A stretch of DNA of 64,000 nt from Oscillospiraceae bacterium (GTDB taxonomy: Bacteria > Bacillota > Clostridia > Oscillospirales > Oscillospiraceae). A model generated the notes under the pieces. That model did not search any database, was not told the origin of the DNA, and saw only the letters and a program-made list of their open reading frames with translations. Position numbers and translations under genes: made by a program. Each line of letters begins with the position of its first letter. Position 1 is the stretch's first letter. The stretch covers positions 62,001-126,000 of the forward strand of contig SVLJ01000005.1 of assembly GCA_015067995.1 (NCBI GenBank), in the 5' to 3' direction. Positions 1 to 10,142 of this stretch are shown in pieces.

Positions 1-259
1 ATGAGAGAGTCCAGTTCGCCGAACACGGCGATGCGGGGGCCGGGACGGCCGGTGTCAATATCCATCCAGAAACCGGGGATATTGCCTGCCTCGGTAACGG
101 TGTATCCCAGCTCTTCATACCTGGCCTTCAGATAGGCGTGGGTCTTCCACTCCTTATAACCGGACTCGGGATTCTTCCAGATATGCCGTTCGGCGGCCAG
201 AATGGTATCCTGATAGGCTTCCACAGCCTGCAGGACAGTATCAAGCGATGTCTTCATGT
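1..259 (-). CDS. M20 family amidohydrolase (AbgB/hippurate hydrolase-like), N-terminal part, truncated by window edge
   Basis: Reverse strand from ATG at 259 reads MKTSLDTVLQAVEAYQDTILAAERHIWKNPESGYKEWKTHAYLKARYEELGY...GNIPGFWMDIDTGRPGP; close paralogue of the CDS at 37748..39097. Confidence 0.85.
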
Positions 260-390
260 AGTACCTCCTCACACAATGATCAGCTTGCTCCGGGAATGTT
301 TATCTCCTGCAGAGATCAAGACTTATTCTGATACCTCCACAGTAAAGAAGCAGTGACAGGCAGGGTCTCCCACTCGCTTTCGGCTCTTCA

Positions 391-1839
391 TTATCCGTCT
401 TTTCGGGCCAGAACTGCCAGCAGCAGATCCCAGAAGGGCTGGACCTCGTCAACATACAGGGTCTCCGCAGGCGTATGGAAATCCGTAGCTGTCGGCTGTA
501 TAGCAACGGCGTCCATGTCCGGAATGCGACCCAGGATCACATTGACTTCAATACTGGCATGCTCGTGCAGGCCGCGGATCTCGCTTCCGAAGAGCCGCCT
601 GTGCTCCTGAGCAAACCGGGACTGCATCACGCAATTCCCGCCGATGGGCCAAGCAGGATATTCGTGTTCCAGGGTGGATGCGAAGCCAAGCATACGCACC
701 AGCTCTTCCATGCGGCGATGCCACAGGAGGCCGACGGAATCCTCCACGCTGCGGACAACATACTTTCCGGTAAACATTCCGTCCACCAGAGAAATGGCGG
801 AAAATGTAACGGATGTAATGATGATATCGAGATCCTCCGCGTCGCTCTTCCGGACGCCGGTATGTATCAGGAACATGACCCGGATGATATTCACCGAATC
901 CTCCGGCGAAAGCGCGGCCTTGTCTCCGTCCTGTACGCATGCCGCAAATTCCAGATTGGGATCGGTCACTTTATACCGTTCTTTGATCACGCGGAACTGC
1001 GCTTCCAGCAAAGACGCAGCCCGTTCGGCATCTGCGGCAGGAATCCGGATACAAGCCTCGCAGGAGCCATGGATGGCGGGGCCGTCTGCGGTGATCTCCG
1101 CCAACGCCACCGGAATTTCCTGACTGAGAAGGAACAGCAGTTCGCCCATTGCATTGATGCAGCAGGCTCGGTTTTTGTGGGCCAGAATGCCCGCGTGTCC
1201 TCCGAGACCGCCCTGGATGCTCAGGTGCAGCAGTGCGGTATCATCCGCAGTCTGGCACGCATACTGCTTTTCGAAACGCACGATCCTTCCGCCGGCTGCG
1301 CTGAGGCACATCTCGTGGGTGCTGCCGGCATCAAGGTTGACCATGCGTCTGGAGCGGATCAGCCCCATGTCAAAGTTCCGGATACCCACAAGACCCACTT
1401 CCTCCTGCACGGTACAAAGAAGCTCCAGTTCCGGATGGGGAATGGTGGGATCATCCGCGATGGCAAGCATGGTCGCGACGGCAACGCCGTCATCGGCGCC
1501 CAGGGTGGTTCCTTTTGCCTTCAGTTTGTTTCCCTCAAGGCACAGCTCCAACGGGTCTGTCAGCGGATCGACAGTGGCGGTGTCATCTCTTGCGCCCACC
1601 ATATCCATGTGCCCCTGCAGAAGGATCGGCGGTTCGTTTTCATATCCTTCCGTCGCCGGGACCCGGATCAGGATATTGCCCATCTCATCCCGTACGCAGG
1701 CCAGTCCCCGCTCCTTTGCGAAGCTCTCCAGAAACAGCGAAATCTGTTCTTCATGCCCCATCACGTGAGGGATGCGGCAGATTTCTTCAAACCATTTGAA
1801 AAAGCCTTCCGGCTTCAGTCCTTTCAAAGAGTCGCCCAT
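391..1839 (-). CDS. pepD: Aminoacyl-histidine dipeptidase (PepD, M20C)
   Basis: 482 aa; GHMDMV, GADDGVAVA and QEEVGL metal-site motifs typical of PepD/M20C. Confidence 0.85.
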   Translation of the reverse strand: MGDSLKGLKPEGFFKWFEEICRIPHVMGHEEQISLFLESFAKERGLACVRDEMGNILIRVPATEGYENEPPILLQGHMDMVGARDDTATVDPLTDPLELCLEGNKLKAKGTTLGADDGVAVATMLAIADDPTIPHPELELLCTVQEEVGLVGIRNFDMGLIRSRRMVNLDAGSTHEMCLSAAGGRIVRFEKQYACQTADDTALLHLSIQGGLGGHAGILAHKNRACCINAMGELLFLLSQEIPVALAEITADGPAIHGSCEACIRIPAADAERAASLLEAQFRVIKERYKVTDPNLEFAACVQDGDKAALSPEDSVNIIRVMFLIHTGVRKSDAEDLDIIITSVTFSAISLVDGMFTGKYVVRSVEDSVGLLWHRRMEELVRMLGFASTLEHEYPAWPIGGNCVMQSRFAQEHRRLFGSEIRGLHEHASIEVNVILGRIPDMDAVAIQPTATDFHTPAETLYVDEVQPFWDLLLAVLARKDG

Positions 1840-1851
1840 AATTTTATCCCT

Positions 1852-2916
1852 TTAAATATAGTATTTATCAAATTCATTCTCACAGGGATTTCCGTATGCC
1901 AAATGCATGCAGTTCTCGGTGAGATCCATGATGATGGCAAAATCCGTATCATCCCGCACTGCCACCGGATATTTGGGATCTTCGTGATCGCAGATAGAAT
2001 AAGGATATCCCGCATGATCGCTCAGCATCCGCTTGATATCCTCAAGGGTAATCTTTCCGTGGCACTCTTTGACCATTGCCTGCATGCGCTGCAGCCGAAT
2101 GTAGCTGCTGCCCATGTGATTGACATCGTTGGCAAAATACATCTTAGGTCCGAGATAATGATTCGTATGCATCAGAACGCCGTCGACCGGAATCATAGGC
2201 TCAACGCCTCTTGCATCCATCTCAAAGTCGATGGCCACACCATCTTTATGTGTTGCGATCAGGTTTCCTACGGAGGTGGGTGCATGGCTGCCCTTCACAT
2301 ATGCCTCACTGAGGTTTTCGGCTTCCAGCATGGCTCTCAGACGGACCTCGAACGGAATTCCGTTGCAGGTCGCTGTGGTTTTCAGTGCATTCAGCGTCAC
2401 CGCGACGCCGCAATCATTCATGCCGATGCCACCGATCATACCTGCACCTTCTACCACCATCACAAAATTAGGCTTATCCTCCTGATAAACATGCACGATG
2501 ACCACGGCATCTCTCATCAATCTGGTATAATCCCAGTTCTGTGCAGCAAAGACGCGGCCGCCTTCTGTGGCAGGCGCCATCACGCTGAGACAGGTGCAGG
2601 CAGACGCATCGATCATGGAGGGCTGCGAATACATGATTTCCGTACGGTTATTGATTGCAGCGATGTCCTGCAGATCCACACCGGCGCCGTCGGCAATACC
2701 CTGCATTTCCTCTACATAGGCAGGCTCAAAGTCACGGATCAGGGGCAGATAGTTTTCCGAAATCTTACGCGCCTCTTCCCAGGAAATGCCCTTTGTTCCT
2801 TCATACAGCACCGCATAAGCCTTCATTGACAGGGCAACTTCTTCCCGGCACAGCTGGCCATAGGTGAGGCCGCGTTCGTACGGGGTACCACGAACTGTGA
2901 TTTCTTTAAACTTCAT
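1852..2916 (-). CDS. C45 family Ntn hydrolase / acyl-CoA:6-aminopenicillanic acid acyltransferase-like, copy 1
   Basis: MKFKEITVRGTPYERG...CTCLSVMAP..GRVFAAQNWDY..GGIGMNDCGVAVTLN; candidate nucleophile Cys107. Confidence 0.8.
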   Translation of the reverse strand: MKFKEITVRGTPYERGLTYGQLCREEVALSMKAYAVLYEGTKGISWEEARKISENYLPLIRDFEPAYVEEMQGIADGAGVDLQDIAAINNRTEIMYSQPSMIDASACTCLSVMAPATEGGRVFAAQNWDYTRLMRDAVVIVHVYQEDKPNFVMVVEGAGMIGGIGMNDCGVAVTLNALKTTATCNGIPFEVRLRAMLEAENLSEAYVKGSHAPTSVGNLIATHKDGVAIDFEMDARGVEPMIPVDGVLMHTNHYLGPKMYFANDVNHMGSSYIRLQRMQAMVKECHGKITLEDIKRMLSDHAGYPYSICDHEDPKYPVAVRDDTDFAIIMDLTENCMHLAYGNPCENEFDKYYI

Positions 2917-2936
2917 CGTCTCTTGTCCTCCTGATT

Positions 2937-3992
2937 TTAAATATAGTATTTTTCAAATGCATTCTCACATGGATTTCCGGGCGCCAGATACATGCAGTTC
3001 CCGCTCAGATCCATGATGACGCCAAAATTCGTAGCATCCCGCTTTACCACGGGATCCTTCAGGTTTTCGTGATCGCAGATGGACTGCGGATATCCCGCAT
3101 GATCCCGCAGCATTCTCATGACATCCTCGACGGTGATCTTTCCGTGGCATTCCTTGACAAGCGCTTTGATTCTCTGCAGCCGGATGTAGCTGCTGCCCAT
3201 GTGATTGACATCGTGGGCAAGATACATGTTCGGCCCGATGTAATGGTTCGTATGCAGCAAAACGCCATCCTCCGGGATCATGGGCTCAACGGTCTCGGAA
3301 TCCATTTCAAAGGCGATGGCCACACCGTCCTTATGGGTTGCGATCAGATTTGCAACAGAGACCGGCGCATGACTTCCCTTCACGTACGCATCGCTGAGGG
3401 TTTCGGCTTCCAGCATGGCTCTCATACGAGCACGCAGCGGAATGCCCTGACAGGGCACCTCGGCTCTGAGGGCGTTCAGCATCACCGCTATGCCGCGCTC
3501 ATTCATACCAATGCCGCCGATCATTCCCGCCTCTGCCACCATCACAAAATTGGGTTTATCCTCCTGATAAACATGTACGATGACCACGCTGTCTCTCAGC
3601 AGCCCACTGAAATCCCAATTCTGTGCGGCAATGACACGCCCGTCTGCCGTAGCAGGCGGCATCAGACTGAGCGTCGTACACTCCTTCACCTCTTCCTTTG
3701 CGGAATACATGATCTCCGTACGGGCATTCAATGCAGCGATGTCCAGCAGGTCCACACTCGCGCCTTCGGCGATACCCCGCATTTCCTCTGCATAGTCGGG
3801 TTCAAAATCACGGGTCAAAGACAGGTAATGCTCCGAAATTTTACGTGCAGCTTCCCACGAAATTCCTTTCAGTCCATCAAAGAGCATCTGATAAACCCGG
3901 ATGGATACGTCGATTTCTTCCCGGCACAGCTGGCCATAGGCTCGTCCGCGTTCGTACGGTGTTCCGCGAACTGTGATCTCTTTAAACTTCAT
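2937..3992 (-). CDS. C45 family Ntn hydrolase / acyl-CoA:6-APA acyltransferase-like, copy 2 (tandem paralogue)
   Basis: Same N-terminus MKFKEITVRGTPYERG and same motifs as copy 1; candidate nucleophile Cys105; start overlaps stop of the upstream M20 gene. Confidence 0.8.
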   Translation of the reverse strand: MKFKEITVRGTPYERGRAYGQLCREEIDVSIRVYQMLFDGLKGISWEAARKISEHYLSLTRDFEPDYAEEMRGIAEGASVDLLDIAALNARTEIMYSAKEEVKECTTLSLMPPATADGRVIAAQNWDFSGLLRDSVVIVHVYQEDKPNFVMVAEAGMIGGIGMNERGIAVMLNALRAEVPCQGIPLRARMRAMLEAETLSDAYVKGSHAPVSVANLIATHKDGVAIAFEMDSETVEPMIPEDGVLLHTNHYIGPNMYLAHDVNHMGSSYIRLQRIKALVKECHGKITVEDVMRMLRDHAGYPQSICDHENLKDPVVKRDATNFGVIMDLSGNCMYLAPGNPCENAFEKYYI

Positions 3993-5217
3993 CGGTTTTT
4001 TCCTCCTGATCAATTAATACAGCTGATACAAATGCGCTGATACAATCGACGACTTCGATGGCAGAGGACAAACGAACCCGTTCATCACTGCTGTGGAAGT
4101 TCTCGCCGTCAGGGCCAAATAAAACGGTTGGTATCCGTAATTTACCGCCAATGTGGTTAAAATCACCAATGCTCTGAAAATATGCGATATTTGCCGGACT
4201 TCCGCACACATTCACGATGCTTTCCTTCAGAATATTCAGCATCGGATGATTTTCGTCGATGCAGTATGCGTCAAAACCGCCGTCGAATCCTTCGGCCGGA
4301 GACTGCCGGAAGACCACCTCTGTCCGGGAACGGACATTGGATGCTTCGATGGCCTTGTCCACTCGTTCCCGGAGGGTTGTCATCGTTTCTCCCCTTACCG
4401 TGTGGTGGAAAATCTCCACCTCGGCATAATCGGGAACGCTGCAGGCGGCACCGCCGCCGTGCATTCGAATGACGCAAGGAGTGGACTCTCCAAGCTTTTC
4501 ATCCTGCATAAGCGGAATCTTCTCCAGTTCGGAAACAATTACCGCCGCGTCCACCATCGCATTGATGCCCAGACGAGGTGTTGCCGCATGCGCTGACTTG
4601 CCGCGAACCTTTACAGTGTAGTTGTATCCACCTTTCGCGCCAAGGCATATACAAGGGTGCGGAACACCCGTAAATCCTGCTGAAGGTTCGCAGATGATAG
4701 CAAAGTCTGCCTCTTCGGCAATATGATGAATCTGATCGTTGATGATGAATACCGTGCCCAGACCATACGGGCCTTCTTCGTCGGAAACCAGGTGATAAAC
4801 CAGCTTCCCTTTGAACTTACCCGGCTCAAAATATTCTTTCGCAAACTTCTCCAAAACCAGCATAATGGCCGCACACCCCGCTTTCATGTCGAGAGTGCCT
4901 ACGCCATACATATAGTCCCCTTCCACAACGCCCTCAAAAGGAGGTTTTGTCCATCCGCTGCACAGGGAAACCGTGTCAAGGTGGCCGCCCAGATAGATGA
5001 CCGGCCCCGGCTTGCCGCTGTCCATGACGCCTACCACGTTTTTCCCATGGAACTTCGTTTCCTTACCTTCATAGAAAGTATGGATTTCTGCCGGAACGCC
5101 CCTTTCGTTCAACCAGTCGTTTACGAAAGCCATCACATCGTCTTCATGAAAATACGGACTTTCGATTTGAACAAGCCGCCGCAGGAGCGTGATAAACATT
5201 TCTCTTGAAATTCTCAT
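3982..5217 (-). CDS. M20 family metallopeptidase (ArgE/DapE/carboxypeptidase-like)
   Basis: GGHLDTVSL, GTLDMKAG, DEEGPYG motifs; start MRISREMF chosen within the longer ORF 3982..5442. Confidence 0.8.
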   Translation of the reverse strand: MRISREMFITLLRRLVQIESPYFHEDDVMAFVNDWLNERGVPAEIHTFYEGKETKFHGKNVVGVMDSGKPGPVIYLGGHLDTVSLCSGWTKPPFEGVVEGDYMYGVGTLDMKAGCAAIMLVLEKFAKEYFEPGKFKGKLVYHLVSDEEGPYGLGTVFIINDQIHHIAEEADFAIICEPSAGFTGVPHPCICLGAKGGYNYTVKVRGKSAHAATPRLGINAMVDAAVIVSELEKIPLMQDEKLGESTPCVIRMHGGGAACSVPDYAEVEIFHHTVRGETMTTLRERVDKAIEASNVRSRTEVVFRQSPAEGFDGGFDAYCIDENHPMLNILKESIVNVCGSPANIAYFQSIGDFNHIGGKLRIPTVLFGPDGENFHSSDERVRLSSAIEVVDCISAFVSAVLIDQEEKTDEV

Positions 5218-5538
5218 CTTCCGTCTCTCTTTCTCGTGCCTGTATCGTCCGGTACATCTGCGGTCCCTTCTGTTTATCACTTTATTCCAACAAAGTCCAA
5301 AAAGCAACTGATCACCCCGTGTGCGTATACTCCTATATTTACTTTCCGCTGTCCGCGATATTCCCGAAAATGCACTCCGATGAGCGCATTTAAACACAAG
5401 CAGACCTGTTATCCCGGGCAATCGGGTGCAACGCCCTCCCAAAAAAGTGAAATACAGGACTATCTGATTGCGTGTTTTCTATTCCCCGCGGGCGGGAAGT
5501 GTGGTACAATCATGACGATCTGCAAGCAGGAGGCGCGT

Positions 5539-6486
5539 ATGGGGAAAATACAATTCATCTGGAGCGGAGAAACGGAGCTGCCCGCCGGTTGGGCGCTGCA
5601 GACCCACTCACACGATTTCTTTCATCTGGCCTATGTCCAAAAAGGCCGGCTCATCTTTCGCGCCGACGATGTGGACTATCCCCTCTCGGATGGCTCTCTG
5701 ATCCTGATTCCTCCCGGCGTTGTTCACGCCGTACCAAAAGACACCCACAATCTCTGCACACAGTATGAGGTCATGTTCCGCGTACCGGATCCGCAGTTGC
5801 AATCTCTTCTCGAAACAAAAGAGGTTCTCATATTGCATGGGGCCGCCCACCTGGAACACCTGTTTTCCTATATCCGTATGCACTACAATAGCGTCGATCC
5901 GCTGTGCGCTCCCTGTACGGAATCGTTTCTGTGTACGATTCTGTTTTCCCTCCTGACGGGTAGCCCCGGCTCTGAGGGCAGTTACGCCGGGTATGTGGAT
6001 TCTAGCCGGTATTCTCCGCTGGTTCAGCGCATCCTTTGCCATGTTGAAAAAGACTGCAGCGGAAAATACGACCTTCCGGGGCTTGCGCTTTCTCTGGGGC
6101 TCCATAAAAGCTACCTCTGCACCGTCTTTCGCCGCGAAACCGGCATTACCATATCTGAATACATCAACTATCACAGGATCCGCGCAATACTGATCACACT
6201 GCAGTATAACGGCTACAACAGGGAGGTTCCCATCCATGAGCTTGCGGATCAGCATGGATATGTGAACGCATCTTATTTCAACCGTGTGTTTAAAAAATAC
6301 ACGGGAATAACGCCCACAGAATTCATGACCGCCCTTTCAAAAGGCTCTGACAACCCGTTTCAAAAATACTATAACGAATATCTGGATTTGAAGCGCTACC
6401 CGATCAAAGAATCTCTGGAGTATATGAGGGGACTGAAAGATGTGTCAGAGAAAAGCGTACTTTCAAATAATGGAGCAGCGGAATGA
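5539..6486 (+). CDS. AraC family transcriptional regulator with N-terminal cupin domain
   Basis: MGKIQFIWSGETELPAGW...HSHDFFHLAYV; C-terminal double HTH (LGLHKSYLCTVFRRETG...YVNASYFNRVFKKYTGITPTEF); RBS gcaggagg. Confidence 0.9.
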   Translation: MGKIQFIWSGETELPAGWALQTHSHDFFHLAYVQKGRLIFRADDVDYPLSDGSLILIPPGVVHAVPKDTHNLCTQYEVMFRVPDPQLQSLLETKEVLILHGAAHLEHLFSYIRMHYNSVDPLCAPCTESFLCTILFSLLTGSPGSEGSYAGYVDSSRYSPLVQRILCHVEKDCSGKYDLPGLALSLGLHKSYLCTVFRRETGITISEYINYHRIRAILITLQYNGYNREVPIHELADQHGYVNASYFNRVFKKYTGITPTEFMTALSKGSDNPFQKYYNEYLDLKRYPIKESLEYMRGLKDVSEKSVLSNNGAAE

Positions 6487-6538
6487 AGCAGCTATCTTTG
6501 CACGCCACTGTATCAGTTTCGAGATAACTTATACAACA

Positions 6539-6570
6539 AGGATGTCAGCCGCAACCACGGCTGACATCCT
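6539..6570. terminator. Hairpin between convergent genes, possible bidirectional terminator
   Basis: Perfect 13-bp arms aggatgtcagccg / cggctgacatcct, 6-nt loop. Confidence 0.6.
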
Positions 6571-6582
6571 AAAATTATTCTG

Positions 6583-7782
6583 TCATATCATTGTTGATTT
6601 CTGTTCCAGAAATTTTAACGCAGAGGTTACCAGTATCTCTACCCCCAGCGGGATAATGTCTTCGCCGGGATCGAATTCCGCGTTGTGCAACGGTATCTGT
6701 TTCCGATCAGGACGACCACAGCCCAACCAAAACATAGCGCCAGGTACCCGTTCGCAGTAGAAGGAGAAATCCTCGCCACCCAGAGCTGCTGTCTGGGGTA
6801 TGACAAGAGCATCCTGTCCGCCTGCCTCCAACACGGCATCCCGCACCAGACTAAACATATCATGGTCGTTTACCGCAGGAGAATAGCCTCGAACGTATCG
6901 GAATTCATAACTGCCGCCCATGCTGTCCGTGACACCACGCACCACACGCTCGATCTGCTCGGGCATGGCATCCCGAACAGTAGGATTTAGATTGCGGCAG
7001 GTACCTTCCATCTTCACTTCGTCGCAGATTACATTGTAGGCGCCGCCGCCATGGATATTGCCTACAGATACCACCGCGTTATCCAACGGACCCACATTAC
7101 GGGAGACGATGGTCTGCAAAGCGCACAGCACATGACCTGCAATGACGATGGCATCCACACCGTTCTGCGGCTCAGAGCCATGGGTGGAGGAACCCTTCAC
7201 CGTAATGAAAAACCGGTCAGAGGCCGCCATCATGGCACCGTCACGAAGGCCTACCTTGCCCGCATCTATGGAAGGCCAGACATGCTGAGCCACAATGGCA
7301 TCAACCCTGGGATCTTCCAGCACGCCGTCGGCGATCATGCTCCGGGCACCGCTAAGAACAACATTCTCCTCTGCAGGCTGAAACACCAACTTTACGCTGC
7401 CCGCGAAAGAGTCCTTCCATTCATTAAGCACATAGGCCGCACCAAGCAGCATGGCCGCATGCATGTCATGGCCGCAGGCGTGCATGACGCCGGGATTCTG
7501 GGATGAGCAGGCCAGCCCCGTATTCTCCGTGATGGGCAGAGCATCAAAATCTGCCCGGAGGCCGATGCATTTGCCAGCCCCCTTGGTGCCAGTGATCACC
7601 GCCGTCACACCGTAACCGCCCACATTCTCTCTGGGCTCCAGCCCCATTTCACGCAAGGCGCCAGCAATATAGGCGGAGGACTCCACCTCATTTCCGGCCA
7701 GTTCGGGATGCGCATGCAGATAACTGCGGTACACACAGATCTTTTCAAAACACTTCTTAACCAGAGCATTGACTTCTTTCAT
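6583..7782 (-). CDS. M20 family amidohydrolase (N-acyl-amino acid/hippurate hydrolase-like)
   Basis: HAHPELAGNE..LRADFDALPI..MHACGHDMHAAMLLGAA. Confidence 0.9.
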   Translation of the reverse strand: MKEVNALVKKCFEKICVYRSYLHAHPELAGNEVESSAYIAGALREMGLEPRENVGGYGVTAVITGTKGAGKCIGLRADFDALPITENTGLACSSQNPGVMHACGHDMHAAMLLGAAYVLNEWKDSFAGSVKLVFQPAEENVVLSGARSMIADGVLEDPRVDAIVAQHVWPSIDAGKVGLRDGAMMAASDRFFITVKGSSTHGSEPQNGVDAIVIAGHVLCALQTIVSRNVGPLDNAVVSVGNIHGGGAYNVICDEVKMEGTCRNLNPTVRDAMPEQIERVVRGVTDSMGGSYEFRYVRGYSPAVNDHDMFSLVRDAVLEAGGQDALVIPQTAALGGEDFSFYCERVPGAMFWLGCGRPDRKQIPLHNAEFDPGEDIIPLGVEILVTSALKFLEQKSTMI

Positions 7783-7797
7783 GGTATTCTCTCGCTT

Positions 7798-9030
7798 TCA
7801 GAATGTCAGCACTCCATCATCTTTTAACTGTCTGATCTGTTCAGCGCTCATGCTCAGCAGTTCCGTCAGGATCTCTTCCGTCTGCTGTCCGAACGCCGGT
7901 GCAGCCTCCAGCGGTACTTCGCCCCGTTCCGGGAACCGCAGCGGCAGATTCGTCACCTGTACTGTACCGACTTCCGGCTGCTCATAACGCGGGAACATAT
8001 TCCGCGCCTCAGTGAAATGCGGATCGCGCGACACCTCCCGCACGGTATTCACCGGTGCGTTGGGAATTCCTACGGCATCCAGTGCCGCGCAAACTTCTTC
8101 CACAGTGCGCTGTGCAGCCCACTCGTTCAGCCGGTCCTCCGTCAGATCACGGTGATGGATCCGGGTATTGTGCGATGCACATCGTTCATCTTCCAGAAGC
8201 TCCGGACAGTCCAGCACATCCCGCACCAGCGCCTTATAAAACAGTTCGTTGCCAACACCCAATGCGTAGTATCCGTCCTTTGCGGGATAGAGACCGTATG
8301 GACTCCACTCCCGGTATCGGTTTCCTGTGCGGACGGGCAGTTCTTCGTTATAAAGATATTTTACATGATCCATCAGCAGCGCAGAGATCATGGCATCCAC
8401 CAACGCCACTTCCACACGCTGCGCCTCGCCGGTACGCTCTGCTTCCCGCAGGGCTGCCAACACACCGATAGCCAGATTCATACCTGCGATTACATCGCCG
8501 ATGGATGTTCCTACCTTGACTGGTGGTGCGCCCTCGTCACCGTTCATCATGGCAATGCCGCTGATTGCCTGCGCGATGGCGTCGTAAGCAGGACGGTTGC
8601 AATAAGGGCCCGTGGAGCCAAATCCAGAGATGCTTCCGTATACAACTCTGGGATTTGCCTTCTTCAGTTCCTCAAATCCAAGCCCCAGCCGCTCCATGAC
8701 ACCGTGGCGGAAATTTTCCACCACAATATCCGAGCACGCCACGAGCCGGAGACACAATTCCTTTCCCTCCGCTGTAGACAAATCAACGGCGATACTCTTT
8801 TTATTGTGATTGAGCGTGCAGAAACGCAGGCTGCACCCGTTTTCCACCGGTGCTGTCCGACGGTTGATGTCTCCACCCCGCCGCGGATTTTCAATCTTGA
8901 TGATCTCCGCGCCCAACATTGCCAGATATAAGGTACAGATGGGCCCTGCCACCACATCGGTCAGATCCAGCACGCGGACACCGGCCAGGACGCCTTTATG
9001 ATTGGTATCGTTCAAGTAAGCTCCCTCCAA
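7798..9030 (-). CDS. CaiB/BaiF class III CoA-transferase
   Basis: LAGVRVLDLTDVVAGP...MLGAEIIKIENP..GGD..NHNKKSIAVDL. Confidence 0.9.
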   Translation of the reverse strand: MEGAYLNDTNHKGVLAGVRVLDLTDVVAGPICTLYLAMLGAEIIKIENPRRGGDINRRTAPVENGCSLRFCTLNHNKKSIAVDLSTAEGKELCLRLVACSDIVVENFRHGVMERLGLGFEELKKANPRVVYGSISGFGSTGPYCNRPAYDAIAQAISGIAMMNGDEGAPPVKVGTSIGDVIAGMNLAIGVLAALREAERTGEAQRVEVALVDAMISALLMDHVKYLYNEELPVRTGNRYREWSPYGLYPAKDGYYALGVGNELFYKALVRDVLDCPELLEDERCASHNTRIHHRDLTEDRLNEWAAQRTVEEVCAALDAVGIPNAPVNTVREVSRDPHFTEARNMFPRYEQPEVGTVQVTNLPLRFPERGEVPLEAAPAFGQQTEEILTELLSMSAEQIRQLKDDGVLTF

Positions 9031-9062
9031 AAGGATGTTCCTTGTTTGCGGTCAACTGCGCT

Positions 9063-10091
9063 TCACGCAGGATTGTTTTGAATACAGTCGCAGATGCTCT
9101 TATGCACCGCCTCAAAATAATGGTCAAATCCGGCATCATTGGGGTGCAGTCGCAGATCTCCGTAATACTGTTCCTCGTGGGGGATCGCATGGAAACAGGA
9201 GATCACAAATACATTGGAAAATTCACCGGCAATCTCCCGGATACGGTCTTCCACGTCCAACAGCACACCCATGGAACATACTGCGTCCGCGTTTTTGCGC
9301 CAGACCGGCGTCAGGGCAAAGACCGGCGTGTTGGGATAATGAGTCCTCAGGCTTGCCAACGTAGCCCGATAGTCAGCGCAAAATCGCGGCGTCGTGGAAT
9401 AGCCCCAGTCATTGGTGCCGTAAGCCATGACGATATAGTCCGGCGTGAAGGCTTCCGGTGTACGAACCAGTTCCGGGAACGTATTTGCTCCTCCAATGGC
9501 CTTGTTGAATTCCTGTGCATCCAGCGCTTGCGCCAGTCGGGCAATGTATCGGTTGGAAGGCCGTTGCGCATCATAGCCTTGCGTAATAGAATCTCCCAGC
9601 GCCAGCAGCTTTTTGGCTGGAATCAGCGGTTCTACCCGGGCTCCGTCATCCAGCGTCAGTTCCTGCAGCACAGCGCAGACAGACCACGGCAGATGGATAC
9701 ACACATTTTTGACACCCTCGCCCAGCACAAATTCCGCCGCTTCCATCCCCGGTTCATAGGGATGCTCCGCATAATTCTTCGGAAGCTCCAGATGAGAGAA
9801 GTTGTCCAGCGCACCGACGAATTTCCCATTCACTGTTACATCCAGCGAATAATACCTGCGGCCTGAACCGGGCAGCATCTTGGCCCGCACTCCCGCCGTT
9901 CTGCTATTCGTGCGGAAGGACAGCTTGATGCCGGCGGTAGAGACTCGTTTTGGCTCAAGATTCTGAATCTGGGGCTGGCTGAAGGTCATCTGTTCCCGTG
10001 TCAATCGATAGAAATGGATTCCATCCTCTTCCCGGGAAACTTCCACAGCACCGGTCGTCACAGCGCAAATCTGCTCAAAAGTCAACTGCAT
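9063..10091 (-). CDS. SGNH/GDSL hydrolase family protein (N-terminal beta-sandwich plus esterase domain)
   Basis: LLALGDSITQGYD, GTNDW and C-terminal DLRLHPNDAGFDHY motifs. Confidence 0.8.
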   Translation of the reverse strand: MQLTFEQICAVTTGAVEVSREEDGIHFYRLTREQMTFSQPQIQNLEPKRVSTAGIKLSFRTNSRTAGVRAKMLPGSGRRYYSLDVTVNGKFVGALDNFSHLELPKNYAEHPYEPGMEAAEFVLGEGVKNVCIHLPWSVCAVLQELTLDDGARVEPLIPAKKLLALGDSITQGYDAQRPSNRYIARLAQALDAQEFNKAIGGANTFPELVRTPEAFTPDYIVMAYGTNDWGYSTTPRFCADYRATLASLRTHYPNTPVFALTPVWRKNADAVCSMGVLLDVEDRIREIAGEFSNVFVISCFHAIPHEEQYYGDLRLHPNDAGFDHYFEAVHKSICDCIQNNPA

Positions 10092-10142
10092 AAAGGCACC
10101 AGCTTTCCTTTGCGTCTAAACAGGGGGATAACTCCCCCATCA

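Noticed and set aside
475-2829. 784-aa plus-strand ORF (and similar long ORFs such as 10014..12266, 60061..62262, 43589..45577)
   Set aside because: Antisense shadows of well-supported genes (PepD/C45, Hbd/CaiB, M20/PhzF, deaminase/PNP); composition and lack of recognisable domains fit frame-shadow ORFs.
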